Source of the DNA: a virus
Reading direction: 5' to 3' (one strand)
DNA length: 64,000 bases
Virus record (IMG/VR): IMGVR_UViG_3300027733_001253
Location: 124,001 to 188,000 of that record
Under the pieces are notes generated by a model that saw only the letters and a program-made list of their open reading frames with translations, was not told the origin of the DNA and did no database searches. Shown piece by piece: positions 41,876 to 52,500 of this stretch. Position numbers and translations under genes: made by a program. Numbering within the stretch: the stretch's first letter is position 1; the number at the start of each line of letters is the position of its first letter.

Positions 41876-42334
41876 ATGAACATATTTCATAAGGTTATGA
41901 ACAAACTAGGTCGATACAGGTTAATTCCAGATCGTAGAACTGGCGCAGACTATATGCACCGTTACTATGTCTTTCTCAAAGACCGCAAATGGTTCCCCTT
42001 CAATGTCACACTACATAAGATTGTAAGGTCTGATGATCCAATTATGCATGATCATCCATGGTCTTTTATGACAATCATTCTTAGTGGCGGTTACTATGAG
42101 CATACCCCTCAATTTAATAGTAAAGGTGAGCAATTCGCTGAATTTATTAGATGGCGCGGCCCGGGAAGCATTATCATGCGTAAGTCAAATGAATATCATT
42201 GGCTTGAACTGGATAACAACAAACCTGCTACTACGTTATTCTTTATGGGACCTCAGCAACGAGATTGGGGATTCTTTACGAATAACAAATGGATACATAA
42301 CGAGACATATTTAAAAAACGCAAAAACAAACTAA
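41876..42334 (+). CDS. Cupin-fold protein
   Basis: This 152-residue protein has a double-stranded beta-helix pattern: DPIMHDHPWSFMTIILSGG with the H-x-H metal pair, and a second motif at YHWLELDNN. Phage proteins of this type are often annotated as cupin or cysteine-dioxygenase-like. Substrate unknown. AGGAG lies before the ATG. Confidence 0.65.
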   Translation: MNIFHKVMNKLGRYRLIPDRRTGADYMHRYYVFLKDRKWFPFNVTLHKIVRSDDPIMHDHPWSFMTIILSGGYYEHTPQFNSKGEQFAEFIRWRGPGSIIMRKSNEYHWLELDNNKPATTLFFMGPQQRDWGFFTNNKWIHNETYLKNAKTN

Positions 42335-42343
42335 GGAAACAAA

Positions 42344-42562
42344 ATGTACATTATACTAACAAACGCAAACCCAGCTTATCGTGGAACGCAGATAGCACTT
42401 AATAGTGATTTGATTCAATCAATTCATACATCACCTGTACTCAGAGAAACTGGAGAAACAGAGAATGTTACTTTTGTTTTCTGTCCACCACATGGAACAT
42501 GGGAAGTATCTGAATCAACTGATTATGTTGTTTCTATACTGAATACACAATGGAACAAGTAA
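42344..42562 (+). CDS. Small hypothetical protein
   Basis: This 72-residue beta-rich protein ends FCPPHGTWEVSESTDYVVS, a pattern found in small phage proteins of unknown role. It is coupled to the next gene by TAATG. Confidence 0.55.
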   Translation: MYIILTNANPAYRGTQIALNSDLIQSIHTSPVLRETGETENVTFVFCPPHGTWEVSESTDYVVSILNTQWNK

Positions 42563-42843
42563 TGAACGAACAAACAAAAGAATTATTACTAATATTACAA
42601 GAGGAATGTGCAGAGGTCACACAAGCAGTTAGTAAGTGTATGCGTTTTGGACCCGATCAAATGAAACCGGGTAAAAACAGAACTAACATAAATATGCTTG
42701 AAGAAGAAATTGGTGACTTGTTTGCAATGGTAGAACTGTTGACAGATATGAATGTTGGTGTCACTGTTGAAGGAATTAAAGAAGCTAAACTAAATAAGTT
42801 TCACAAGTTGAAAAAATGGTCTAATTTAACTATTAATAAATAA
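42562..42843 (+). CDS. MazG-like nucleotide pyrophosphohydrolase
   Basis: This 93-residue, all-helical protein carries EECAEVTQAVSK and EEEIGDLFAM, the two E-x-x-E pairs that bind magnesium in MazG-family NTP pyrophosphohydrolases. Phage MazG can alter host (p)ppGpp or cleanse the dNTP pool. The ATG at 42562 sits in the stop of the previous gene; 42550 is a possible earlier start. Confidence 0.75.
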   Translation: MNEQTKELLLILQEECAEVTQAVSKCMRFGPDQMKPGKNRTNINMLEEEIGDLFAMVELLTDMNVGVTVEGIKEAKLNKFHKLKKWSNLTINK

Positions 42844-42847
42844 TACT

Positions 42848-43198
42848 ATGGAATACTCTACAATCATTTATCTACTCCAGTCATTGTCTATATTTTTAGC
42901 AGGAGCTTTTTTTGGTACAAGATATACACTATATCGTCTACAGAAAGCATTAGAAGAAGCCGGGGTAGATTTTGAGGAAGAGGAAAAGGTTGAAGTAATC
43001 CAAGTTAAGAAATATTTCATTGAAAATATTAATGAATTACTTTATCTATATGAGCATACCAGTAATCAATTTATTGGTCAAGGTAAATCATTGGAAGAAC
43101 TTGCATTAATTGCAAAAGGCAAAACAGAGATTGCAGGTGTTACTTATGATGAAGAAATAGTTTGGTTTGTCGACGGGGAAGTAAAAACAACATTATGA
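42848..43198 (+). CDS. Small membrane-anchored protein
   Basis: This 116-residue protein has an N-terminal hydrophobic helix (about residues 6-22), then an acidic soluble domain. It overlaps the following start by 4 bp. Function not recognised. Confidence 0.55.
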   Translation: MEYSTIIYLLQSLSIFLAGAFFGTRYTLYRLQKALEEAGVDFEEEEKVEVIQVKKYFIENINELLYLYEHTSNQFIGQGKSLEELALIAKGKTEIAGVTYDEEIVWFVDGEVKTTL

Positions 43199-43389
43199 AG
43201 GTAAACAAGGTAACGGAACAAGAAAAGGCTTTTCAAGTTCGTCACCTTGCGGCTATCAAACAATATCAACAAGAAAATCACAAGCATCATTTAAAAGCAC
43301 TTGAAACTGCTGCTATGGAAGAAACACGCATCCAACGCAATAAGAGATTGAGTTTACCAAAAGGTCGTAATGTAGATATTGACTGCTAA
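43195..43389 (+). CDS. Small basic helical protein
   Basis: This 64-residue protein is a long charged helix (QENHKHHLKALETAAMEETR). ATG 43195 in an ATGA overlap was preferred over the longer frame. No function recognised. Confidence 0.5.
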   Translation: MKVNKVTEQEKAFQVRHLAAIKQYQQENHKHHLKALETAAMEETRIQRNKRLSLPKGRNVDIDC

Positions 43390-43391
43390 AC

Positions 43392-43925
43392 ATGAAAATA
43401 AACATAGGCAAATATCCAAAGAATAACAAGACCCGTAGAAAGATTGATGTACAAATTGATACATACGATACTTGGGGATTGGACCATACTCTAGCACTAA
43501 TCATATACCCAGCATTACTGCAACTTAAAGCAACTAAGCAAGGTGTACCAAATGAATTTGCTGATGATGGATCCTCTAGCAGTCAAGATAGTTTTGAGTT
43601 TTACCAAGAGTCATACGATGATGCTTGGAAAGCAGGACTAGAAAAATGGGATGAAACACTAGACAAGATGATATGGTCTTTTGAGCAACTACTCAAAGCT
43701 GATTATGATGATCAATATCATCATGGCGAACCTAAATATGATTGGGTAAAGACCGATAAACAATATCCTAATCCAGTTACTGGTGTGTTGGAAGCAACAT
43801 ACAAAATGGTAGATAAGAATCCTGATGCACACTGGTATGACCATGTCGGGCACATGAAACACGATGAACGGATACAAGAAGGTTTGGAACTGTTCGGTAA
43901 GTATTTTCGTAGCATGTGGGATTGA
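43392..43925 (+). CDS. Conserved phage protein of unknown function
   Basis: This 177-residue protein contains YDTWGLDHTLALIIYPALLQ and later W- and Y-rich acidic stretches. This layout is conserved in many T4-like phages, but the role is unknown. A trinuclear-like histidine cluster (YHHGEP, YDHVGHMKHDER) might bind metal. Confidence 0.65.
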   Translation: MKINIGKYPKNNKTRRKIDVQIDTYDTWGLDHTLALIIYPALLQLKATKQGVPNEFADDGSSSSQDSFEFYQESYDDAWKAGLEKWDETLDKMIWSFEQLLKADYDDQYHHGEPKYDWVKTDKQYPNPVTGVLEATYKMVDKNPDAHWYDHVGHMKHDERIQEGLELFGKYFRSMWD

Positions 43926-43926
43926 T

Positions 43927-44163
43927 ATGTTTGAACAGATGGCAAAAGAATTAGTATCGTATTTTCCGGGCAAAGCTGAAGGCTTCTATATCACCCAAGA
44001 AGAATTTGATGATTTTTGTAAGAATTTTCTATTTGAAGAACTCAAAGGTAATACTAAATTAGGTGAAGCATTTTGTGAAAAATATAATCAGACAAATTAT
44101 GTACTAAGTATATTAAACAACAGGTCAGCTAGAGAACATATCAAAACATTCTATGTAAAATGA
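43927..44163 (+). CDS. Small hypothetical protein
   Basis: This 78-residue helical, acidic protein begins at ATG 43927, one base after the previous stop, and ends in an ATGA overlap with the next gene. No domain was recognised. Confidence 0.5.
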   Translation: MFEQMAKELVSYFPGKAEGFYITQEEFDDFCKNFLFEELKGNTKLGEAFCEKYNQTNYVLSILNNRSAREHIKTFYVK

Positions 44164-44624
44164 GTAACAAACTTAAAGGAAGAAATAGTTTTGATATAAC
44201 CACAGGCAATACGCTTGTGCCCTTCTTTAATAGAAACATTACCCCATACCCAACTGAAGCAGGCGGTGTTAAATTTGATTTAGTCCCGGTTGAAAAACAA
44301 AAAGATATAATGCTCAACGTTGGCAGAATGCATGCCGAGCAAGAATACAATCGTATTATGGAATTGGTTAGTGTATTAGAAAAACAAGCACGACAGATTA
44401 AACGCAGATTAGAAATAACCGACGCAGTACACGCTGCTGAATATCAGTTCCAAACTTACCATGGGCAAACATATTGGTTAGTATTTGAAAGAGAAAAGAA
44501 GAAAACGATATTAGCTAAAACAGGACCAAATGGTTGGAGTGCTAGTGCTCCAGAAAGTTATGAATATATTGCTGCTGTTAAATGGTTAGGAGATCATACT
44601 TGGATTGAGGTTGAATCAGAATGA
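44160..44624 (+). CDS. DUF2452 family protein
   Basis: This 154-residue protein has the DUF2452 pattern: KFDLVPVEKQKDIML near residues 40-54, a helix ending QARQIKRRLEIT, and HGQTYWLVF followed by WLGDHTWIEV. The biochemical role of the family is unknown. It is coupled to the dCMP deaminase gene by a 4-bp overlap. Confidence 0.75.
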   Translation: MSNKLKGRNSFDITTGNTLVPFFNRNITPYPTEAGGVKFDLVPVEKQKDIMLNVGRMHAEQEYNRIMELVSVLEKQARQIKRRLEITDAVHAAEYQFQTYHGQTYWLVFEREKKKTILAKTGPNGWSASAPESYEYIAAVKWLGDHTWIEVESE

Positions 44625-45070
44625 AACAAAAATTTATTGATTATTACATGAAGGTAGCAGAACTCACTAGCACATTGAGTTATGCTAAACGATTGCAAGT
44701 TGGTTCTGTCATTGTCAAGGGTAACAAGATACTTGCTACAGGTTACAATGGTATGCCAAGTGGATGGGATAATACTTGTGAGACAGTTGAGGTAGTTGAA
44801 TTGGATGAGAAGTTTGTAAAGCGGCTTGTAACCAAGCAAGAAGTATTACATGCAGAAACAAACGCAATTGCTAAAGTGTCCGCAAGCACAGAATCTAGCG
44901 AGGGTGCGACTATGTTCTGCACACATGCGCCATGCATCAATTGTGCTAAACTAATATATCAGAGTGGTATCAATAGCTTATACTACCGAGATACATATAG
45001 AGATACGTCAGGAATACAATTCCTAGAAAGTAGTGGGTTAGTTGTCACTAAATACGAAACTCAAAGCTGA
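44621..45070 (+). CDS. dCMP deaminase
   Basis: This 149-residue protein has the cytidine/deoxycytidylate deaminase zinc site: HAE at 77-79 and PCINC with C105 and C108. GYNGMPSGWDN is the typical substrate loop. It converts dCMP to dUMP, feeding thymidylate synthesis during phage replication. T4 gene cd is the known counterpart. Confidence 0.9.
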   Translation: MKQKFIDYYMKVAELTSTLSYAKRLQVGSVIVKGNKILATGYNGMPSGWDNTCETVEVVELDEKFVKRLVTKQEVLHAETNAIAKVSASTESSEGATMFCTHAPCINCAKLIYQSGINSLYYRDTYRDTSGIQFLESSGLVVTKYETQS

Positions 45071-45242
45071 AATCATTATTGATTATGGCAAACTAAGACC
45101 AATGATAGGCTGGTTAGAGAGAAACTGTATTGGCGAATGGGGTTACAATTGTGTAGTACCAGCTGGTAGTGATGGTGGCATGTACGAATTTTACTTTGAA
45201 GAAGAACGAGACTATACAGCCTTTGTGTTGTGGAAACAATGA
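45042..45242 (+). CDS. Small hypothetical phage protein, non-ATG start
   Basis: The frame has no ATG until the middle of the protein; a TTG at 45042 inside the deaminase gene gives 66 residues. The core EIIIDYGKLRPMIGWLE and the end YTAFVLWKQ match a common small phage protein. The start is uncertain. It overlaps the next start by 4 bp. Confidence 0.5.
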   Translation: MSLNTKLKAEIIIDYGKLRPMIGWLERNCIGEWGYNCVVPAGSDGGMYEFYFEEERDYTAFVLWKQ

Positions 45243-45484
45243 AATACTATACTTTTTTCCGTGAAAATAATAACTTTGATGATATCTTAAATGATAATTC
45301 TGTCAAAAAAATCATTGCCACAAAAATTAAATGGCATCGACATTTAATGATCGGTATACACAAAGAAGGTAATGAGCAAAATTTCAGCCTCATTACACTA
45401 AAGTACGGTGAAGATATGATTAACAATCTTACCAAAGACTTTACTCCCATTGCAGGAGTAGATTACATGCCTAAAAAGCGTTAA
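45239..45484 (+). CDS. Small hypothetical protein
   Basis: This 81-residue basic protein starts at ATG 45239 in an ATGA overlap. Its end overlaps the convergent carboxypeptidase by 4 bp. No domain was recognised. Confidence 0.5.
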   Translation: MKYYTFFRENNNFDDILNDNSVKKIIATKIKWHRHLMIGIHKEGNEQNFSLITLKYGEDMINNLTKDFTPIAGVDYMPKKR

Positions 45485-46215
45485 TGTAATTTAGATACCA
45501 TATACGCTTCTGGTATACGGGTCTTTGTATTCTTACTACCTAGTAATACAACTGTCCTAACTCCCTGCTCTCCGTGTAGCATCATAACAATGCAGCCACC
45601 GCTAGCGGTTATCCATCCTGTTTTACTTACTATAAAGTCAACGCCTTTGCCAACTAGGTCATTGGTATTGTGAAAGATAGCACGAGTCTTTTTGTTAATT
45701 TGCCATTGAATGGTTGAGGTATTGCTTGCGTTAGTAATAGTTGGGTAATTCTTTGCTGCCATTACCAACTTAACTAAATCTTCTGCGGTGCTTACATTGG
45801 TAGTAAGCAACCCGGTTGGGTCAGTGAAATTGCTACTGTGCATTTTTAATTCAGTAGCTTTATTATTCATTGCTTGAATGCATCTAAACATACCGCCCGG
45901 ATAGTATTCGCAAAGCATTCTAGCAGCATTGTTATCTGATTTGATAATGGCTAGATTGAGTAACTCTTGTCGAGTGAATGTTCTATTGTATAGTTTCTTT
46001 GGTATTGTTTCAGTTAATGATTGTCCACTATCCAATACAACTATGCTAGTCATCAGTTTAGTTATGCTAGCAATAGAACGAACGTCTTTAGTGTGTGAAC
46101 CATCTAATATAAGTCCATTGTCATCAGCAACTAACCATGCTTGTGCAGTCAATGCGGGGTAAGCATTAGCACAAAAAGAAGCACATAGCAGTAAGGCTGT
46201 GATACATTTTTTCAA
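45481..46215 (-). CDS. Serine D,D-carboxypeptidase-like protein (S11, PBP5/7 type)
   Basis: This 244-residue protein has a signal peptide (cleaved after ANA, about residue 18) and the three penicillin-binding motifs in order: SITK at 50-53, SDN at 93-95 and KTG at 198-200. It should act in the periplasm, trimming or cutting peptidoglycan cross-links, and could aid lysis or modify the wall. It lacks the C-terminal anchor of PBP5. The gene is directly preceded on its strand by a small secreted protein with a 4-bp overlap. Confidence 0.85.
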   Translation of the reverse strand: MKKCITALLLCASFCANAYPALTAQAWLVADDNGLILDGSHTKDVRSIASITKLMTSIVVLDSGQSLTETIPKKLYNRTFTRQELLNLAIIKSDNNAARMLCEYYPGGMFRCIQAMNNKATELKMHSSNFTDPTGLLTTNVSTAEDLVKLVMAAKNYPTITNASNTSTIQWQINKKTRAIFHNTNDLVGKGVDFIVSKTGWITASGGCIVMMLHGEQGVRTVVLLGSKNTKTRIPEAYMVSKLH

Positions 46216-46538
46216 TTAAATAAATCTTTCTTTTTCATAAAGATAGGAGAGAACTCAGCTTCAGTGCCGGCTCCAACAATACAACTAAGTTTATCTTTAG
46301 TTGCTATGATTGTCCAAGTTTTCTCTTTTGGACTCATCCATAATGTCATAGTAGAACCTGCTTCATCACTAGTCTTACCTAGGATAACAGGAATTTCTTT
46401 ATAAGTTTTCTGTAACTCTGTGAATATCTTCATAGTATTGTAACATTCTATTTTGACATTTACAACTTCATCGGGTTTATCTTGTGCATAAACGGGTAGG
46501 AAGGACAGGCATAGTAAGGTGATGGTTAAGTATTTCAT
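46212..46538 (-). CDS. Small secreted protein, paralogue of the gene at 21210
   Basis: This 108-residue protein has a signal peptide (cleaved after VYA, about residue 18) and two cysteines (IECYNT and LSCIVG) with a KTWTIIATKDK segment between, in the same order as in the gene at 21210. It overlaps the carboxypeptidase gene by 4 bp and is probably co-expressed with it. Periplasmic function unknown; a wall-related one is suggested by the pairing. Confidence 0.6.
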   Translation of the reverse strand: MKYLTITLLCLSFLPVYAQDKPDEVVNVKIECYNTMKIFTELQKTYKEIPVILGKTSDEAGSTMTLWMSPKEKTWTIIATKDKLSCIVGAGTEAEFSPIFMKKKDLFN

Positions 46539-46542
46539 ATTT

Positions 46543-46550
46543 TATTTATG
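46543..46550 (-). promoter_or_regulatory. T4-type late promoter motif, minus strand (CATAAATA)
   Basis: CATAAATA lies 4 bases before ATG 46538, with no ribosome-binding site between, in the same arrangement as at 22161, 34381 and 55185. Confidence 0.45.
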
Positions 46551-49500
46551 TTAAACGGGTTGGTCGCCAAAAGTAATGCCGCCATTGCTTGCATCGATGG
46601 ATACATTACCCATTGAGATGATGGGTAGTCGCGTGAATATCCAACCTGTATTGTTACTTACATTGGTTGAAGTGGGTCCTGCATACCAAGTAGGAGCACT
46701 ATTGGTCTGACCGGTTACACCGGTCGCATTTATATCTTGGATAGATAGATAATCTCCATATACTGTGCCGCTAGCTTTACGAATTGTTGCACGAGTGCCC
46801 GCAACATTTGAGTTGATAGTTACTAAATTTCCTGCTGTGCCACGCAAATTGAAATTAATAAATGTTGGGGTTCCGAGACCGGTAGCAATTGTAAGAGTGC
46901 ATGGTTGAACTGAATTTGTTATGTTATTAAAAGTAGCGGTACTGTTACCAGTAATAGTCAATTGACCTGCACCTATATTAATTGTTGAGTCAAAAGTAAG
47001 GTTTCCGACGTTTCCAACTGAAACAAATTTTGCACTAGCATTACTATAATTAAGAATCAATCCACTTACTGTTAAATTTGAACCACTAAATTGACTAGGT
47101 TGATTAAGACCTGATCCGGTAATATTAAATATTTGACCAGTTCCAAATATACCTCTAACATTTGCCCCGGTACCACCAAATGTATTCGTTGTTATAGGAA
47201 ATCCCTGCGTATACAGATTTCCACCGGTGAGACTCAAACCTGAAGTTGCATTACCTGTGTATGCATCCTTCAATGTAGTATTACCGCCCGATATTGTCAA
47301 GGAACCCATTATTTTACCATTTGTGGTAAGTGTATTATTTCCTCCAAAAAACTCAAAACCTGGAACATAACTTCCACTGGCTCCAACAACGACATCACCG
47401 GTCACGTTTTGCGCGCCACCTTGAAGTGAAGCGGCACCCACGCCGGCAAAACCAGTTAAATTGAGTCTTGACCAATAACTAGGAAAATTAAATGTTATTA
47501 CAGCCGAACCTCCCGTAATAGTTAATGGGGGAGCATTAGTTGCGGTAGCTCCACCCGTTCCACCTGCACCAAAAGTTCTAGCGACAGTCATCGCAGAAAC
47601 AAATCCACCTGCTCCAGACCAAGTAAAACCAGTAAGATTGGTCATACCTATGCAAGTTTGTCCTGCTGTCGTATGTGCTAGTGAGATATTACCTGCGGTG
47701 AATGAATCACCAAATTGAATATTACGTGTACCAGAAGCATTACTAGTAAAAATACCAACTGTTAAAGTTACTCCTGGGGCAAGTATTAAAGTACCAGCTG
47801 TTAAAGTGAAGGTACCAGTCGCAGTCAACGAGTAACTATTGTTAAATGTTACTGAACCAGTACCCGATATAGTCCACGCTGGTGTCGCAGTTATCGTACC
47901 GGTACTGTATGTGAATGAACCTGCTGACACAACAATACCAACCGACGCTGTTAATGTTCCATTACCACCTGCCCAAACATGAGTTCCACCGTTAACTGTA
48001 AATGTTGTACAGGCTAATGTGCCATTTGATATACCAAAACTACCACCACTGAAAGTAGCAGTGCCACTACAAGTCAAATTATTACCACAGAAGAATGAAC
48101 CTGCTGTCTGTTGATAGGTTACACATAGTAGACCTGAACCAGCTAAACTATATGCTCCAACACTATTAAGAGTTAGTGTAGCACAGCTTTTAGTATTACT
48201 ATTGAAAGTCCCAGTGCCGCGCAAGTTGAACGAACAGTTTGTCCAAGTTCCAGCACTACTTAATGTCACTGAGTTTGCTATGTTAATAGTAGTAGCAAGT
48301 ATCGTGAATGCGCCTGCTGCGCTTGGATTAAAGTTAGCGAACCAGCTACCAGTCGTTATCGTAGGTACTGCTGTTCCACCACTATCCCATTGTATACTTA
48401 TTGCATTGTTTACGTTACCGCCAGTCGTTCCTATTGTATATGTTTGTGCTACTGTACCAGATGTTAAGAATCCAGCAGATGGACTATAGAATGTACCATA
48501 ATCAACTATCAAGTTAGTTGTATTTGCCATATCAACTGCTGTTGCTGCTGCCGTTGTGTTTGTTAATCTTATATATCCATAAATTTGTAAAAAACGAACG
48601 CCAGTGCCGTTAGAAATAAATCTACCAACTGATAATGTTTGATTACTTTGTGTATTGTATATACTTAATGTACCTGCATTGAATGTGTATGTACTAGTTC
48701 CAGCAGTCATCGTAAAACTTGCAGTTAGATATACACCACCACCGTTTTGAGTAATCGTAGTCACGGTTAATGTACCGCCATTGCTTAAGTATACATTACC
48801 AGTAGTAACAATAAAACTACCAGTTGGTACAATTGTACCGCCCCAAGCAGTAAGCGTTCCACCATTAACTGTGAATGTCGTACAAGTACATGTTCCAGAT
48901 ATTTGTGGACTTCCTGACAATAAAGTAACTGCTGCTATTGTTTTTGCATTAGTTGTTATTGTTCCACTACTGCTACAATTCAATGTTAGTCCAGTAAAAA
49001 CTCCAACTCCAGTTGCTAATGTTGCATTGACAACATTAACTGTTGATGTTGCTGGTGAGCAAGTACTACCGGTGAAGTCTATTGTATTAAAATAACTACC
49101 ACTACTAATAGTAGGTATACTTGCACCAGTAAATATAAACAAGTTTGGTGCTACTGTAGGTGCACCACCTGTGCCACAATTAAATGTTCTAGTTACTGAC
49201 ATGTTTGCTCTAAAGCCACCGGTACCAGTTGCACTAAAGTTAGTGGCATTGGACATAGCTATTACGGAAGTTCCTGCTGTAGGATGAGTAACATTTATAA
49301 AAGTTGAACCAAAATTAATAGTACGGACATTTGTAAAACTTGAGTTAAATTGTGCAGTATTTAAACTAAACCCGTTAAGAGTAAGTGTGCCTTTCGTAAG
49401 TTCAAATCCTTGAACTCCAACTAACGAGTCTTGATCAAAATTGTCTAGTAGTCGAACTATTCCAACTGTGTTAATATAAATTTGTGAACTAAACAATTTA

Positions 49501-52500
49501 CCTGCACTTGTTATACTTTGAACATAACCCGGTAGACTGTTATTAAAATTTATTTTTCCGCCCACATTAGTTACACTTGTTAACCCTGAACCATTTGTCC
49601 AATCTCCTGAAACATAGACATTCTCGCCATTAGTAATACCAAGTGTAAAAGCATTGGTTCTACTTGCCATGTTTATACTAGTAAAATATATAGCCGAATT
49701 AAAAGTTATTGATGCACTTGTATTCAACCCATTATTATCTATGATAATAGTATCTTGTGGTAAAGGATAATTAGCAGCAGCCGGTGTTCCGCCTGAAGTT
49801 AATGCCCAAGCAACTTGTGTGGCATTACCACCACCAGCTAAACTCCAATACTTATTTCTACCGGGAGTAAATGAAATATTATTATTATTGCTTATATTGC
49901 CTAAGCGATCACCAACCCATGGTAACCATTTGCCTTGTGCATTAATGTCTCTAAAAAAGATTTTAGTAAGTGATGATATTTGACCATTAACAGTTATTTT
50001 AACTTGATTTCCAATGGTAGCAGATGCTACGACTAATTTATTATCATCATTTACATTAGATTGTGGAGTAGGGATAGTCAAATTACCATTGACTATTATA
50101 TCATTAGCAAATGTATATATAGCAGAAGTAGAAGTAGATGTAGGTAATGTTAAATTATTAAATGTATTTTTTCCTGTAATACCAATGTTACTAGGACCCA
50201 TAGTAGTATTAGTAAAATTGTAAAAAGTTAAACCAATGACTGATCCATTTTCTACAGTCAAACTATTTGTGCCTGTATAAGCTATTGTACTTGTACCGGC
50301 ATTAAATGTTAATCCAATTGTGTTTACACGAAATAAACCACTCATTGTAACTATAGAACTACCTAAATTTATTGCTCTAGTTGTAGTAGTAGTATACGAA
50401 CTAATTCTAACAGTAGATATATCATAATTGTTTGAATTAAATGTACCAGCTTCTACTAGTATGTCAGAACTTAATGTCAATGGGTCTGCCAAACCAACAA
50501 TCCCGCCACCTGTAAGTTTTATTGTATTTGTTGTTTTGCCATTACTGGTCATTATTTGTGTATTACCAATTGTAGCGCCAAATACTAAACTATTTGGTGC
50601 AGTTGTAACGGTCATTCCAGTAGAATATTTCCAATTTCCATATATGGTGTTGTCTGTACTTAAGGTCCATGATCCTGCAAACCCGGTAAAGTCTACATTT
50701 TTTGCAGTATAACCTGCTGTACCTAAGAAAGTTAATGCATATGTTCCACCAGTAAAGTTGAAACTTATTGCTTGTGCTTCTGGCAATGCCCCAGATGCAA
50801 CAGTAATTGCAGTGCTACCAGTACTAGTCACATTGACAACGGGAATACCAGTAATAGTTAAAAGAGTAATAGTTCCTGTGTTCCAAACAGTACCAGTACC
50901 AGTTACATTGATTACTCCAGTGGTACCAAACGCTATTGTTCTTGTACTAGCAATTGTGGCTGCAAATGTGCCAGTTGTCAATTGATACCCGTTAAGACGT
51001 AATGTGGCACTGTTCATCGTTGATGATCTAGTACTACCAGTTGTTAAGTTAGCAAGTAATGTGCATACAGAACCACTAGTAAAAGACAAAGGATTATCAA
51101 TTGCTCTGTTTACAGATATACCAACAGCAGCGCCATTAAATTCAATCAGACCTGTGCCTGGACTTACTGTACCCCCTGTTGCAGGTATAATAAAAGAAGG
51201 TCCCGCTATTGTACATGCACTGGATTGAGATAGTGTAAAGGTCATTCCAGTTAAATCAACTGAGTTCATGCCGCCAAGTAATGTTACCGTATCTGTTGCA
51301 CCAGACGCTAAATACATGGTATTGCCAGTTCCAGACCCTATAGCAACGTTGAACTGCGAAACTAGGTAAAAACTAAAAGTTCTAGTGCCAACACTACCAG
51401 TGTATGTGCTGTTTATGGACACCGTACCTGTTGTGGTTATCAACGCACCAGTAACTCCCCAAACAGTCATGTTGTTTCCGGTTAACAATATTTGTCCACT
51501 AGTTCCAAAATTTATAGTATTTGCACCAGATACTGTACGAACAAATCCACCGGTTGATAATGTGTTATTGTTTAGTGTTAGTACACCACTTGCAGCGACT
51601 AGAGAAAAAGTATAAGTTCCATTTTGAGCCAATGTAAGATTTTGATTTAAAACAACAGTACCATTTTGCTGAGTAAAAGTAGGAACTGCTGTTAAAGTGC
51701 CGCCTGGTGAATAAGTGAATGTTGCACTAGGTGCACCAAAGTTCGCAACAAAAGAAACAGATGGATTTATAGTACCACTGTTAAGAGTAAAACTATCACC
51801 AGTTTGGAATGTTGTGCAATTTATAGTACCTGCATTTATTGATAAAGTACCAGCATTATAATTAGCTGTAGTTGAACAAGTTAAAGTAAATCCATTTATA
51901 TTAAATGTTGCAGTCGCTACTGATTGGGTATAAGTAGAGCAATTAAAATTAGTTGCCAGTGTAGTTACAGTTGGGTTAGGAGTAGCTACGCCAAGTGTTA
52001 GGGCACCTATACCAGTTGTGCTTCCGTTAGCATTTAATGATCCTGTACCGTACGTAGTTAATACGATACCTGTGTAAGTTCCGCCAGAACTTAATGTAAG
52101 GTCTTTAGCAAATATCGTTCCTGAGGCAGTACCAGTATAGCCATTAAAATTTAAAAGTGTAAACCAAGAACTCGCTGTAAATGTAACTGCTGAGGTGCCA
52201 GATGTAATATAAAGTGGAACACCTCCCGTAACAGTCGGGGTAGTTGTAGCAGTAAATGTCCTGGTAACTGTCATTGCTGTGCTAAAACCACCAGTTCCTG
52301 TATAAGTAATACCAGTATTTCCTATATTTAATACAGTTGTTGCTGCGGTAGGATGTACTAGGTAAATAAAATTACTACCAAATGTTATTGCACGAGTGTT
52401 AGCATTTTGACTATTAAATATACCAGTAGTTAAATCAAACCCATTTAAGTTTATTGTACCGTTAGTCAATGTTGTGGTAATAGTACTAGTAGTAGTTAAA

